Of a DNA stretch of 64,000 nucleotides, positions 41,770 through 52,660 are shown piece by piece; position 1 is the stretch's first letter, and the number at the start of each line of letters is the position of its first letter. The translations under genes and the position numbers were made by a program. Origin of the DNA: Symbiodinium natans (taxonomy: Eukaryota > Sar > Dinophyceae > Suessiales > Symbiodiniaceae). The DNA is taken from positions 1 to 64,000 of the forward strand of contig CAJNDS010000202.1 in assembly GCA_905221605.1 (NCBI GenBank), read 5' to 3'. The notes below the pieces were generated by a model. The model worked only from the letters and a program-made list of their open reading frames with translations, had not been told where the DNA came from and did not search any database.

Positions 41770-41875
41770 CTGGTATGGGGGTTTCGGGTTTAGGCTTTCG
41801 GGGTTTAGGGTGCTGGTATGGGGGTTTCGGGTTTAGGCTTTCTGGGGTTTAGGGTTTCTGGGTTTAGGGGGATTT
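41770..41875. repeat. 48-bp tandem duplication
   Basis: GCTGGTATGGGGGTTTCGGG followed by TTTAGGCTTTC occurs twice, mixed with telomere-like words. Confidence 0.75.
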
Positions 41876-41919
41876 TGCTGGGGTTTAGGGTTTCAGGGGG
41901 GGATCTCGCTGGGTTGTCT

Positions 41920-42031
41920 TGAGCTTTGGGACCAATGTGCAAGGACCAGTCGAAGTAACCGCACGCAAAGGGCACCTTCCAGACAAGGAACAAGGATCCA
42001 CACGCCACAAAGACTGTCTGCGCCACACGAG
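41920..42031 (-). CDS. candidate exon
   Basis: The frame reads AQTVFVACGSLFLVWKVPFA, CGYFDWSLHIGPKAQDNPA. Hydrophobic strands; could be a membrane or lumenal segment. Unknown family. Confidence 0.45.
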
Positions 42032-42472
42032 GCTTTGTTGTATCCCCAAACTTATAACGCTCAGACCGAACGGTGGCTTCGCCTGCTGAGGTTTAAGGGG
42101 TTTATATGGGGGATGCCCTTGGGGACCCCCTTGGGGGGGTCGGGCTGGTCCTGCAACGCTTCGTGCCGCTTGCGCTCCATGGCGACTTGCGCCCTGGGCC
42201 AGGTTTCCCAAAAGGGAGTCTGCCTGGGACCTTGCCTACTGCTTTATGGGTTATACCTGCTAATTAAGGGTAGTTACTACTAAACTGTAGGTACAGAGAG
42301 TCCCAGGTAGTTCTTAAAATTTAACGCGTTGCAGGTGAGTGACGTGTTGCCGAGGTAGTCTAGGTTGCCCCCAGAAGCCTAAAAATCACAAAAGGGGGTT
42401 TACATGCCAACTTATCCTTAAACGGGAAGAAGAGTTCCCTTGCTGAGCATCCCAGAAGTGTGCTCACAGTCC

Positions 42473-42597
42473 AAACCCTAAACCCTAAACCCTAAACCCC
42501 AAACCCCAAACCCTAAACCCCAAGCCCGAAACCCCAAACCCGAAACCCCAAACCCTAAACCCCAAACCCTAAACCCTAAACCCGAAACCCCAAACCC
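42473..42597. repeat. CCCTAAA/CCCCAAA/CCCGAAA block
   Basis: About 18 units with many single-base variants. Confidence 0.9.
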
Positions 42598-42609
42598 CTG
42601 GGTGGCCTC

Positions 42610-42728
42610 AGCGCTGCCTTGGCGCTGGCCTCAGCACGCCCCGGTGGTTCAGACAAGGACCGGGGGGGGGCCTCAGGTGCTCTCTGGTTCTTGTCGCCGG
42701 TGCTTCTGAAAGATCGTGGGTGGGTTCA
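42610..42728 (+). CDS. plus-strand candidate exon, FG-GAP-like
   Basis: The frame reads LSAALALASARPGGSDKDRG, GASGALWFLSPVLLKDRG. The D-x-D/GG..SGALW.L pattern resembles FG-GAP/integrin-type beta-propeller blades. The neighbour at 42885-42990 has the same S-G-A-x-W-x-L ending. Confidence 0.4.
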
Positions 42729-42884
42729 AGGTTGGGACTTATGGTCATAATGCCCACCCTCCCCCACCCCCTCCCCCCTCAACATAAGAACCAGGTGCCA
42801 GCCAAATGCATAGGAGCCCACATACACACCCTAAACCCTAAACCCTAAACCCTAAACCCTAAACCCTAAACCGTGGGCTTCTGG

Positions 42885-42992
42885 GGATGCCCTGGCTGCC
42901 TTGACGAGCCTCTTGGGCCCCTATGTGCCTGATGATACGCTGTCAGGTTCCGAGTCTCGAGCTTCCGCTGGCTCCGGTGCTGTCTGGCGCCT
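42885..42992 (+). CDS. plus-strand candidate exon, FG-GAP-like
   Basis: The frame reads SGDALAALTSLLGPYVPDDT, LSGSESRASAGSGAVWRLCG. Forty codons open; telomere-type blocks lie on both sides. Confidence 0.45.
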
Positions 42993-43086
42993 CTGCGGTT
43001 TCAAGGGTTTAGGGTTTAGGGTTTAGGGCTAGGGCACCCAAGGGGCAGGGTTTCAGTATGAAGCGTCGAGTCTTGTAATGACTTAC

Positions 43087-43182
43087 GGTCAACTCGGTGA
43101 AACGCTTGGACGAGGAGCCAGGCGCCAGATCCACGACCAATGACGTGGCACGTTGTCCATCCAAAACGACATCGCGGGTAGC
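43087..43182 (-). CDS. gene F, exon
   Basis: The frame reads DVVLDGQRATSLVVDLAPGS, SSKRFTELT followed by a consensus GTAAGT donor. Telomere-type block on the 5' side. Confidence 0.6.
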
Positions 43183-43211
43183 GGGTTTAGGGTTTAGGGT
43201 TTAGGGTTTAG

Positions 43212-43500
43212 GGGCAATCAGGAGCGATCCTGCCCAAAGCCGATCCTGTGGACTAGCCGCTTGTGCAGCAGCCTGTTCCAACGCGAGGACATGGGCCGCA
43301 GTCAAAGACGGCGCTTGTTTGATGGGTCCGCTCTTTGCATCCAGCGTTGCCGCTATGCCGCTAATGCGCCTGCTTGCAACACCACAGCCTCCATCAATGC
43401 CAAAAAGCGCCGGTGAAAACGCTATGGAGCATGCCGTGGCAGCTTGCAGACGATAGAGCAACGAGAACAACTCTTCACCGACGTGGCAATCGGCCGGCAG
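43212..43500 (-). CDS. gene F, exon
   Basis: The frame reads ELFSLLYRLQAATACSIAFS, PALFGIDGGCGVASRRISGI, AATLDAKSGPIKQAPSLTAA, HVLALEQAAAQAASPQDRLW. Helical, Ala-rich. It runs directly into a TTTAGGG block at its 3' side. Confidence 0.6.
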
Positions 43501-43619
43501 ATGTGGGAAAATGCCTTCTTCAGACCCTGAACTGCCCTCCCCTAAACCCTAAGCTCTAAGCCCTAAACCCTGAGCCCTGAACCCTAAACCCTCAACCACC
43601 CACCCCCTCACCCCCTTGT

Positions 43620-43800
43620 GACGTTGAGCCAGCCTCAGCTGCTCCAGCGCTTCGCGCGCTCGGTGCAACGCGAAGTCCTGCTCTGCTCGGTCGGGCAGTA
43701 AACTCGAGTTGCAACTCGGGCTCTAGTCTTTCACGAACTGTCGCTCCATTCCGAAGTGCTTTCGCTACAGCCTCCATGGCTGTCCCAGGACCAGGGGGTT
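43620..43800 (-). CDS. gene F, candidate exon
   Basis: The frame reads AMEAVAKALRNGATVRERLE, PELQLEFTARPSRAGLRVAP. Precedes the 43212-43500 exon on the same strand. Confidence 0.5.
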
Positions 43801-44032
43801 CGGGTTTAGGGTTTACGGTGTAGTTGCTACTGTTGTTGTTTGTCCCCGGGGGGGGGCCTTTCTGTTTGAGTTTCAATTTAGGAAATTCACCAATCAACAG
43901 ATCCTGCAGCTCCACGGCCCGCCCTTTCCCCCCTCGTACGACTCAGTTGTCCAGTAACCTGGGGGAAATACAGGTATTCACCTTTGGGAATATCAGGGGA
44001 TTCCATTACCCCAAGGAGGTTAAGAAAGATTT

Positions 44033-44090
44033 CCTAAACCCTAAACCCTAAACCCTAAACCCTAAACCCTAAACCCTAAACCCTAAACCG
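44033..44090. repeat. (CCCTAAA)n block
   Basis: Eight units. Confidence 0.95.
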
Positions 44091-44952
44091 TTTCCTGCTC
44101 TACTCGGACGAGGACTTCTCAAGAGTTCAAGAGTCTCCTCGAGGGAGTTCTGACCGGCCCTGGCTGCGAGCCGCTCCATCTGTCCAGCGGAGAAAAGTTT
44201 CGGGGAAAAACGATCAGAGCGTTGAGGAGTTGAGGAACTGAGAAAAAAGAAGAACAGAACCGAAAGAAAATCTCTAAATAGTAAACTCTAAACTATGAAT
44301 GCAAACACAAGTATGCACAACAATCGGTAAAGAGAGATGTACACGTATGATAACGCGTGAGGTGTTTGAAGATGTTCGAAGGATGTTCAACTGGCCTGAG
44401 CCCTGTCAGTCCCCAAACCTAAACCCTAAACCCCAAACCCTAAACCTCCCTTTAGGCCTCCGCAGTGACGGTGTCCCATGCAGCAGTCGGGGTGAAGCCG
44501 CCTGAAGGCTTTATCAAGGGGGGGGGGGCTCGTTCCGTAACTGTTCCTGGGTGAAGTTGTGTGAGTTTGTGGGCTTAGGTTTCGGTCGGGTGCACGTCTT
44601 ACTTTGGCTTTATAGTGTTTATACTATGAGCTCAGGTGAAGCTGCTGACAGGCTGAGGAGGCTCCACAGTTATGTTGCAGAACCTTGAAGCGCCTCATCT
44701 TAACCAGGGCCTTGCTCGGAAGTCATGTCTACCAGGCCCCAACGCCAAAGTAGAAAGATGGTGGGCGGGCGAGGGGGAGAAGGCTGCCAAGCATTCCTAA
44801 ACCCTAAACCCTAAACCCTAAGCCCTAAACCCTAAACCCCAAACCCCTCGAACACCCCGACTGGGATGAATGATTTTGTTCGAGGCCTTTCAAGTCGACT
44901 ACATGTCGAGGTTTGGCCAACGTGTGTATCTCTCAACATAGGGCACGCTCTA

Positions 44953-45079
44953 CTTGGAGGTTCGTGGTACATATGAACCAATTAAAACTGCACTTATAAC
45001 CCACTTAGAAGCCCTTAAGTACCCCAATATGGTTATAAGTACAGTTCTAATTGGTTAACAAGTACCATGAACCTCCAAG
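44953..45079. mobile_element. family D element, copy
   Basis: Ends CTTGGAGGTTCGTGG and CCATGAACCTCCAAG; body CCCACTTAGAAGCCCTTAAG as in other copies. Confidence 0.75.
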
Positions 45080-46716
45080 TCTCGCCCCTCTCAAGAAGTA
45101 CAACACTGTTGTCGGAAACCCCCCCACACATCCTTGAGTTTGGAGATGGGCCCTCAGCTAATGAGGTCGCGATTGGCGGGTACAGACTAAACTTTGGGCA
45201 GGTCAATCTGCAAAGTCTTTTGGCTTTGCTATAGGGGTTTGTGCGGATGTGGGGTGCAAAAGCAACTTCAGTAGCAGGCATCTTCGATCATATCCCTGTT
45301 TGAGTGGCAGGAGTCAGGTCATGACCCTAAACCCTAAACCCTAAACCCTAAACCCTAAACCCTAAACCCTAAACCCTAAACCCCAGATCCGGCCTTCCAC
45401 CATGGGTGGCACGACTTTGGCCTTGGGCACCCTTGGTACCCGAAAAGGGGGGGGGGGGGAGGGGCCTCCGGCCTTCCTCAAGGACCCAACCTTGGGAGGC
45501 TCCCCGAGGTCGAGATCTGCAGTTCTGGCACTAAGCCCTATAAAGCATCTATTTCGTAGTTTTATTCTATCTTTTCAATTTTCTTTATTCTTCTTATGTT
45601 TTCTTACTTTTCTTTTGTTGCTATCATCTTCCTGTTGCTACTGGCACTTGTGATCGTCTCTGCTGAGTTGGGCGGCCTGCTCTGCCAACTCACTTTTGCG
45701 TTCAAGCTTTGCTTTCGAATTACTCTTGCAGGCTGCGGCGACATGCATCTTGCTTTGGGCTCAAGTAGGGCTTCTGGTAGGGTTTAGAACTCCCCCCCCA
45801 AACGATGCTCTAGAATGCTCTCTGCATAAGCACCTCTGAGGGACCACGATGTGAGGTTAGGGGATTACCCTACAAACCCTAAGCCCTTATAAGGTCTAAA
45901 CCCGAAGCCCTAAGCCCTACAAAGCCCTGAACCCTAAGAGGCTTGCGCAGTCGAGGTCCCGGGATGTTTCTTCATGTGCGGGGACGGGGATGGTAGGATG
46001 GATGGGGAGGTTGTGTTAGGGGGAGGGGGGGTTGGGGTTTGGGGTTTGCGGTTTAGGGTTTTAGGTTTTAGGGTTTAGGGTTTGGGGTTGAGGGTTTAGG
46101 GTCTAGGGTCTAGGGGGGGCTAAGTGGGGAAATGGGGGCAACGCTTCCCGGCTCCACTGGATCCAGTGTCGCATCCCCGCACAGAGCCTCTAGGGTGGTG
46201 TTTGGGGCGTGGGATGTGGGAGCTGCAAGTGCAGCTGATGACGAGGCTGCTGTCCAAACTTACATTTCAGAGTCTTGACGCACCTCATCTTGACCAGGGC
46301 CTCTCCTCATGCCTGGGGCTTACAAGTCGACTACATGTCGAGCTTTGGCCAAAAAAGGCACCCCAAACCCTATAACCCTGCTTTCGGAGACCCCCACACA
46401 TGCAAAAGGGAGCCGTTGTTCTCAGGACTGCATCAGTTCGGAGATAGGCCCTTACTGTCAGGAGGGGGGGGGGGGGGCGGTGGTGTAGCGGGTTTTGTGC
46501 CTGGATATGGGGGGTAAGGAGCAATGCGCATTTTCAGTCCCATCCCTGCATGAGGTGCACAAGGAGCTCTAAACCCTAAACCCTGAACCCTTAACCCCAA
46601 ACCCCAAACTTCAACCCTAAACCCTAAACCCTAAACCCTAAACCCCAGATCCGCCCTTCCACCATGGCGCAGGAGACTTGGCCTTGCAACCTCGGGAAGC
46701 CCAAACAAGGGGGCAA

Positions 46717-46846
46717 CCCCTAAACCCTAAACCCTAAACCCTAAACCCTAAACCCTAAACCCTAAACCCTAAACCCTAAACCCTAAACCTTAAACCCTAA
46801 ACCCTAAACCCTAAACCCTAAACCCTAAACCCTAAACCTTAAACCG
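46717..46846. repeat. (CCCTAAA)n block, about 18 units
   Basis: Near perfect, with two CCTTAAA variants. Confidence 0.95.
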
Positions 46847-47184
46847 TTGCAGTTCTTGGGGCGAAGTCCTGCGAGCCTATTCTTGCTACTACGGCTATTA
46901 TGTGCATTCTTACATTTTTCAATATTGCTATTCCGTCTGTTCAAATTTTGGTAGTATTCGGATATATATATATATATTACATATTCTTCTGATTGTTGTT
47001 TGAACTTCTTGTGCTCTTGGCTGTTTGCTGCGCTGCTTGGCACTCGTGATCATCCCTGCTGAGTTGGCCGGCTCTCTGCTAACTCGTTTGTGCATTCAAG
47101 CTTTTTGATTTCAGGATGCGGCGATCGGACATGCATCTTGCTTTGGGCTCAAGTAGGGCTTCTGGGTTTAGGGTTTAGACCCCC

Positions 47185-47226
<42 letters not shown>

Positions 47227-47389
47227 AAAGAAAAACAACAAGAAAAGAAAAGGTGCTCTAGCATGCTCTCTGTAAGCAACTCTGCGGGACCACGAAATGA
47301 GGTTAGGGGATTACCCTACAAACCCTCAGCCCTAAACCCTAAACCATCCCCAGCTACAGCCCAAAGTAGGGCTGCTGTATAGGGGCCTT

Positions 47390-47455
47390 TATCAGGGTAA
47401 TAAGTATAGGGTAATAAGTATAGGGTTCAGGGTAATAAGTATAGGGTTTAGGGTT
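47390..47455. repeat. GGGTAATAAGTATA tandem repeat
   Basis: Three 14-bp units ending in TTTAGGG words. Confidence 0.8.
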
Positions 47456-47547
47456 TGTGAGTTTGTTCACAGTTGGTTTCGGGGTTTACGTGAGCATAGA
47501 GTTGTTGCAGGTGTTTAGGGCTGTGCTGGAATGGGCACTGCAAGATT

Positions 47548-48567
47548 TCACATGGCCTTTCTGGCCGACTTGGCTCTCAGCAAACCTACAATCTCGACAT
47601 GGCCCTCAGAAGATGCGAGCATGAGAGCGGTCTCGCCGGACACGCTCGGTAAGTTCTTGTCGGCACCAGCGTCCAGCAGCAAACGCACAATCTCGACGTG
47701 GCCCGCAGAAGATGCGAGCGTGAGAGCGGTCCTGCCGTACCCGTTCTGCATGTTCTTGTCGGCACCAGCGTCCAGCAACGAACGTACAATCTCGACATGG
47801 CCCTCAGAAGATGCGAGCACGAGAGCGGTCTCGCCGGACACGCTCGGTAAGTTCTTGTCGGCACCAGCGTCCAGCAGCAAACGCACAATCTCGACGCGGC
47901 CCTCAGAAGATGCGTGCATGAGAGCGGTCCTGCCGTACCCGTTCTGTATGTTCTTGTCGGCACCAGCGTCCAGCAACAAACGTACAATCTCAACGTGGCC
48001 TTTGGAAGATGCGAGCACGAGAGCGGTCCCGCGCCCGTTCTGTATGTTCTTGTCGGCACCAGCGTCCAGCAACAAACGTACAATCTGGACGTGGCCCTCA
48101 GAAGAAGCGTGCATGAGAGGGGTCGTGCCGGCCACGTCCTGGATGTTCTTGTCGGCACCAGCGTCCAGCAGCAAATGCACAATCTCGACGTGGCCCTCAG
48201 AAGATGCGCGCATGAGAGCGGTCCTGCCATACCCGTTCCGCCTGGTGTGCGAGTTTTTGTCGAGACCAGCTGCCAGCAGAGCGCGGCCCACTTGCACATG
48301 GCCTGTATCGGCAGCATCAAGAAACTCGCGCGTAGCCTCAGGCATCTGCTCCGTGCCGAGGGCGGATAACAGCACCAGCTGCAGGTCAACGGGCCCAACT
48401 AGAGAAGCGCCATCCTCTAAGCAGCGGCCATTCTGTAAGAGCTGTTGAAGGCAGACCGGGAAGCCATGCTGGCTTCGCAAATGGCGTTTCAAGCCGATCA
48501 CATCTTCGAACGTGTTGCCCGGCGCCGCGAGCAGCTCTTGCCCGGAAACGCGCCAAACACGCAGCAT
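47548..48567 (-). CDS. ubiquitin-like/ankyrin-repeat protein
   Basis: Start chosen at the Met (48567) that opens MLRVWRVSGQELLAAP; the frame upstream is probably 5' leader, since a pyrimidine tract and AG acceptor (TTTTTCATCCTAG) lie just before it. Residues 1-70 form a ubiquitin-like domain typical of this dinoflagellate family (HGFPVCLQQLLQNGRCLEDG ... DLQLVLLSA). Then come a degenerate and seven good ankyrin repeats (about residues 80-330), each with the G-x-TALM-ASSEGHVEIVRLLLDAGADKN core. About 339 residues, one exon, stop at 47548. Ankyrin repeats mediate protein binding; the partner is unknown. The repeats are nearly identical at DNA level and alternate two linker types (IQNGYGRT, LPSVSGET). 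Confidence 0.85.
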   Translation of the reverse strand: MLRVWRVSGQELLAAPGNTFEDVIGLKRHLRSQHGFPVCLQQLLQNGRCLEDGASLVGPVDLQLVLLSALGTEQMPEATREFLDAADTGHVQVGRALLAAGLDKNSHTRRNGYGRTALMRASSEGHVEIVHLLLDAGADKNIQDVAGTTPLMHASSEGHVQIVRLLLDAGADKNIQNGRGTALVLASSKGHVEIVRLLLDAGADKNIQNGYGRTALMHASSEGRVEIVRLLLDAGADKNLPSVSGETALVLASSEGHVEIVRSLLDAGADKNMQNGYGRTALTLASSAGHVEIVRLLLDAGADKNLPSVSGETALMLASSEGHVEIVGLLRAKSARKAM

Positions 48568-48899
48568 GGCTTGGACCTGAAGGGCTTCCCTAGGATGAAA
48601 AATAATGAAGATACGGAATCCAAGCAAAATCAGAGCTTGGGATTTCGGAAGGCGTGCAATGTGGGGCATCCTTGTGACTGCCATCTCTGTGGATTTTGTA
48701 TCTTGCAAGGGGCCACTCAGCCAGCAGGATCATATGCATCCCTCTAATGTGCCTGAAAGTAACAAACAAGGCCCAGCCGGGAACCCCCGAAAACCAAGCC
48801 CACTTCAATCAGAGCATGTCGAAATGTCGAACGTGTGTTCGGGTTTGGGCAACTCCAGCCGCAGACACGGTCGTGATATTCGCCTCGGCTTCCTGCCGA

Positions 48900-49755
48900 G
48901 AACAAGCAGACACTGATCCGGTCTCCCAACCCCGTGCCAAATTTTCACGCACCCCTCCCCCGCCCTGTGGGACCCCCCATCGCTTGGATGGGGGCTCCCG
49001 CTCCTATGACGGACGCTCCAAAAATGCACAATCTTGGGTTTTCTGGTGCCTGGGACCTTCCTTGAGACCACCTGGGACCACCTCCCTGAAAACCCCTCCT
49101 GAACCGTCCGCCGGCCCCTTGTTGGGTCCCAGTGTCCCTCCCGCGCCCATCCCGTGCACGGACTTGCGCAGCCAGCGCGGGCTCCATCCCTCCGTGCCCA
49201 TCCTGTGAAGTCCAAGAAGAAGCTCGCACCCTCCTGTGTCCTGCCGGGGTTCGGTTGCTACAGCTCGCACCCAGCAGTCTCCCGCCCGCTTTGTGTATAC
49301 CGCTCGCACCCCGCAGTGCCCCAGCACCATGCCGTGGGTCCCATCCCGCAGCGGTCCGTCGCTGAGTGTCTCGTGGTGTTCTGCCGCACCCCGCATGCAG
49401 TGTCCCTGCATGCCATCCCATAAATCCCTCCCGTCCTGTGCCGCAGTGTCCCTCCCGTCCAGTCAGGCTCACCCTGGAGCTTGCTCCTCTCGTCCCCTGC
49501 CCGTTCCGCCTGCAAAGCTTGCACCCCGCAATGGCCTGGAGAAGCCAAGAGAAGAAGCCTTGATTTGCATAGCCACAGCTTCGCAAAAAAACACGATGCA
49601 GCGCCTCTTTTCTCTTGACCTGGGAATGCCGACATCCCCCTCAGGTATCGGAAACTATATGCTAAGAATGCAAAACATGGAGCAGAACGTCGATAACGTG
49701 AAAGCTCCAGCCAACCGGAAGTTGAGAGAAGCTAAGCGGATAGGTCGCGGATAGG
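48900..49755. other. C-rich degenerate repeats; no confident gene
   Basis: Loose repeats of words such as GTGTCCCTCCCGTCC, CTCGCACCCCGCAGTG and GGGACCACCT fill 49030-49500. Frames are open on both strands, as expected of such composition. The 3' end of the plus frame (49600-49754, MQRLFSLDLGMPTSPSGIGN) is the most protein-like part. Confidence 0.4.
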
Positions 49756-50126
49756 CCACCTTGAAACATCACCTTTCCAAGCAACAATATACATACAGTC
49801 ATGGTACTGTATAATACATGAATATAATCATATAATAGGCGACGAACAAAATCACAGAATCATACCCATGCAGTGCCATAAGCATAGCCCAGCAAGCTTC
49901 CGCAGAACCACGCTGAAAAACTCTCACCAGGCGAATCACTTCAGCCCGGATGAGACAGAGGCCCTTGGAAGACGGCGCAGCAGGACTGTGCATCTGAGGC
50001 GGCACTGAAGACATCAACTGTATCATCACTCTGTTACATTGCAACTACTTCTACTTATAGGCTACTACATGATATTCTTGCATATTACTATAGGGTTCCT
50101 GCTGGTAGCAGGCCCGGGTTTGGGTT

Positions 50127-50250
50127 CAGGCCATGGCATGAGGAGGATCTGCGCGTGCGAACAGCTCGGGCCGACGCGTGAAGTAGAAGGCTAAGTCCAC
50201 CTCCAAGCGGTTCGAGCCTCCAGTCGGCGAGCCAGGAGGGGTTGGGGCTC
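50127..50250 (-). CDS. C-terminal exon of an unknown gene
   Basis: The frame reads SPTGGSNRLEVDLAFYFTRR, PELFARADPPHAMA and a stop. Two other frames are partly open, but this one is the most protein-like. The gene may include the candidate coding sequence at 50500-50780. Confidence 0.45.
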
Positions 50251-50499
50251 AGGATCTTCAAGCTTACTTGCCCAACATAGGGAACTTGTGTAACTTCTAG
50301 GTACCTCACATCGTTTTTAGAAAAAAAACCCTTTCGGAGGAATGGCCGAAAGCCCCCTGGTTCCCACATTTCCCTGCGAAACGCAAGTTAGGCTCCGTCA
50401 AGCAGCGACTCACCGGTGATGCGCACGGCTGCCAGCACAAGAGGGGCCTAAAGCCTAAAGCCTTTTTCCATCTGGGAGCCCTGAACCCTAAACCCTTAA

Positions 50500-50593
50500 A
50501 CCCGCGGTTGCATCTTTCCTGAACACGAACGAGCCGTTGCGGTGTTCGCGCAAAGTACGCGGCGCTAGGGGCAGTTTTGGAACACCTTCAGCC
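50500..50593 (-). CDS. candidate exon after a family C intron
   Basis: The frame reads RAEGVPKLPLAPRTLREHRN, GSFVFRKDATAG. It joins in frame across 50594-50703 to an upstream frame RRTLDWTKGL, but that upstream frame is short and has a competitor. Confidence 0.4.
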
Positions 50594-50703
50594 CTGAGAC
50601 TCGGGATGTTCCCCCTTATACTAACAGTCCTTACTAGGGATGAGAATAGGGGGTACTATAATCGCTTTCAAGGACTGTGGGGTATAAGGGGGAACATCCC
50701 AAC
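50594..50703 (-). mobile_element. family C element, copy 4, a possible GT-AG intron
   Basis: The element (50601-50702) has ends TCGGGATGTTCCCCCTTATA and GGGGGAACATCCCAA, with CCTGAGAC duplicated at 50593-50600 and 50703-50710. On the minus strand the junctions read CTCAG^GTTGGG and GTCTCAG^GGCTG, so the target duplication supplies both an AG acceptor and the G of the GT donor. Confidence 0.7.
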
Positions 50704-50779
50704 CTGAGACCCTTGGTCCAATCAAGGGTACGCCGAGGCCCCAGCCGCAGTTGCCAGCCCCTTTGTTGACCTCAGATGC

Positions 50780-51110
50780 CCTAAACCCTAAACCCTAAAC
50801 CCTAAACCCTAAACCCTAAACCCTAAACCCTAAACCCTAAACCCTAAACCCTAAGCCCTAAGCCCTAGATGCTGGCACTCTCGGCCGGTGAGCTACTCGG
50901 TTGGCCCTTAAAGGCATCTGGAGCGCATTCGTAAAGATGTTCCTCTTCAACCGAATAAAAGATCCCCCTAAACCCTAAACCCTAAACCCTAAACCCTAAA
51001 CCCTAAACCCTAAACCCTAAACCCTGAACCCTAAACCCTGAACCCTGAACCCTGAACCCTGAACCCTGAACCCTGAACCCTAAACCCTGAACCCTGAACC
51101 CTGAACCCTG
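50780..51110. repeat. CCCTAAA and CCCTGAA blocks
   Basis: 50780-50868 is CCCTAAA; 50967-51110 shifts to a run of CCCTGAA units, a homogenised variant. Confidence 0.95.
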
Positions 51111-51179
51111 GACGTCCTAAGTACATGCCAAAAAAGAGACGGCAAGGAACACTGCTCCTCGGCATCGGCCCTTCCCCCA

Positions 51180-51990
51180 AAACAGTAGTATAGGGTTTAG
51201 GGTTTAGGGTTTAGAGTTTAGGGTTTAGGGTTTAGGGTGGAATAGCTAGCAGTAGTGCTCCCTTACTACATATCTATATACTACAATAACACCCCAAAAA
51301 CCTATTCTGATTCTTAAGGCCCCGATGGTAGACTCGGGCGTGCTGCCGGTCTTGATTGACATCGTGCCTTGTAATGTAGAGGTGCCTTGCTGAAGCTCCG
51401 TGAGCTCTAGGTCCTAGCTAGTTCATGGTTGAGATATTATTACACATCTAAATTTCCATTCCTTATTGGGTTTTAGTACCCTTAAACTATGATAAAGCCA
51501 GGTGCGAGCACACGCACAAAACTCAGTCTCCTGATTTTTTGTCATTTTCCGTCATCAAGGTATTATGGGTATTATCAGGAGTATTCTGCTATTGTTAGCA
51601 TTCTGTAGTCGTATGAATGATACTACTTACTAATTATTGGTCATATCACAAAGTTGTTCTATTGCTACTAGTCTTCTTCGTATTCTGATGATGATTATCG
51701 TGTTTTACCAGTATTTTACACGATCTTTGCAGCTCTGGAACGGATAGTGCGCCTTCCACCTCTGGGGATTCCGAAGCAGCACGCGGAAGGGTGCAAAAGA
51801 TGCGGGTTTAGGGTTTCGGGGTGTAGGGTTTGCAAACCCTAACCCTATAAACCCAAAACCCTTAAACCCAAAACCCATGGGGTTTTCAAGGGTTGAGGGG
51901 CAAACCTGGGTCTAAAGAATCGCCTCGGAACCGTGAATGCTTGAAAACAAGGGTTTGTCGGGTTTTGGGCCTAATGGGCTGGGATCCGTT
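51180..51990. other. A/T-rich stretch, no gene recognised
   Basis: TTTAGGG block at 51190-51237; otherwise unique, A/T-rich, with stops in all frames over most of 51240-51720. Confidence 0.4.
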
Positions 51991-52251
51991 ACGTAGCTTC
52001 TAACCTATAAGGGAGCAGGTTGCTGAGCAAAGGGCTTGGTACTGTAAGCAGCGACCCTGTATGTGTGTCAGCCTTCAGTGAGTAGTTCAGCAAGGCTTCC
52101 TGGAGCGTCTGCGACATGCCGGTCATTGCGCTGACCTTGAAAGGCCCAAGTGCGCATGCTGCGACAGAAAGCTGAAGGAAATCACCCGCATCACCCTCTC
52201 CCACCTGGCGGTCTTCCACCACCAACGTCCCATAGGGGGAATTCGCCTGTC
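51989..52251 (-). CDS. terminal exon of an unknown gene
   Basis: After a CTGACAG acceptor the frame reads ANSPYGTLVVEDRQVGEGDA, GDFLQLSVAACALGPFKVSA, MTGMSQTLQEALLNYSLKAD, then a stop at 51989. Strongly protein-like. It lies downstream of the WASH exon on the same strand, but does not resemble the WASH C-terminus, so I treat it as separate. Confidence 0.6.
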
Positions 52252-52660
52252 AGGATTGCTACAGTGTCTTGCGGCCTGGTGTGGAAGGTTCCTTGCGCTC
52301 GGGGAGGCCGCTGCATGAAGCTGTACACACCTTCATGGGGGGGAAGCTCGGGATACAGCACGTGGCATCAACGCTGTCCTTTTGTGTGCTGCCGCAGTCG
52401 AAAGCAAGTGGTGGAAACCATCCAGGACCAGCCCTGCCGTAGAGTGCAATCTAACGTCCGTTGAACGTGCGCTTTGCAAACACACCAAACCCTGCAGGGC
52501 ATGTCCTTGAAGCAGAGGGCTACCCAGACCCCTGGTAGGATCCAAAGGGTATAGATGCCCTTGACGGTTCCTAAAAATGACTAGATTGTAATATGAGGTA
52601 CTAATTGGGGGTCCTACTTGTTGGATCTTTGTAGGGGTCTGGGTATAGATGCTAGAGCGG

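Larger units (their letters stand above)
44535..47470. repeat. degenerate tandem segmental duplication, about 1.3-1.6 kb
   Basis: Collinear pairs include CGCCTCATCTTAACCAGGGC (44692) with CACCTCATCTTGACCAGGGC (46280); CAAGTCGACTACATGTCGAG (44890 and 46324); CCAGATCCGGCCTTCCACCA (45384) with its 46645 partner; GGCGACATGCATCTTGCTTT (45738) with a 47125 partner; and GAGGTTAGGGGATTACCCTA (45852 and 47299). No gene is recognised in either copy. The repeat blocks inside (45325-45383, 46571-46645, 46717-46846) are all CCCTAAA-type. Confidence 0.7.

Noticed and set aside
45745-45765. Second spliced-leader relict (TTTGGGCTCAAG, also near 47146)
   Set aside because: Only about 11 of 12 bases of the 3' end match and the rest differs; its recurrence is explained by the segmental duplication.
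47531-48448. 305-codon plus-strand ORF
   Set aside because: It is the antisense of the ankyrin repeats; the minus strand has the clear domain match.
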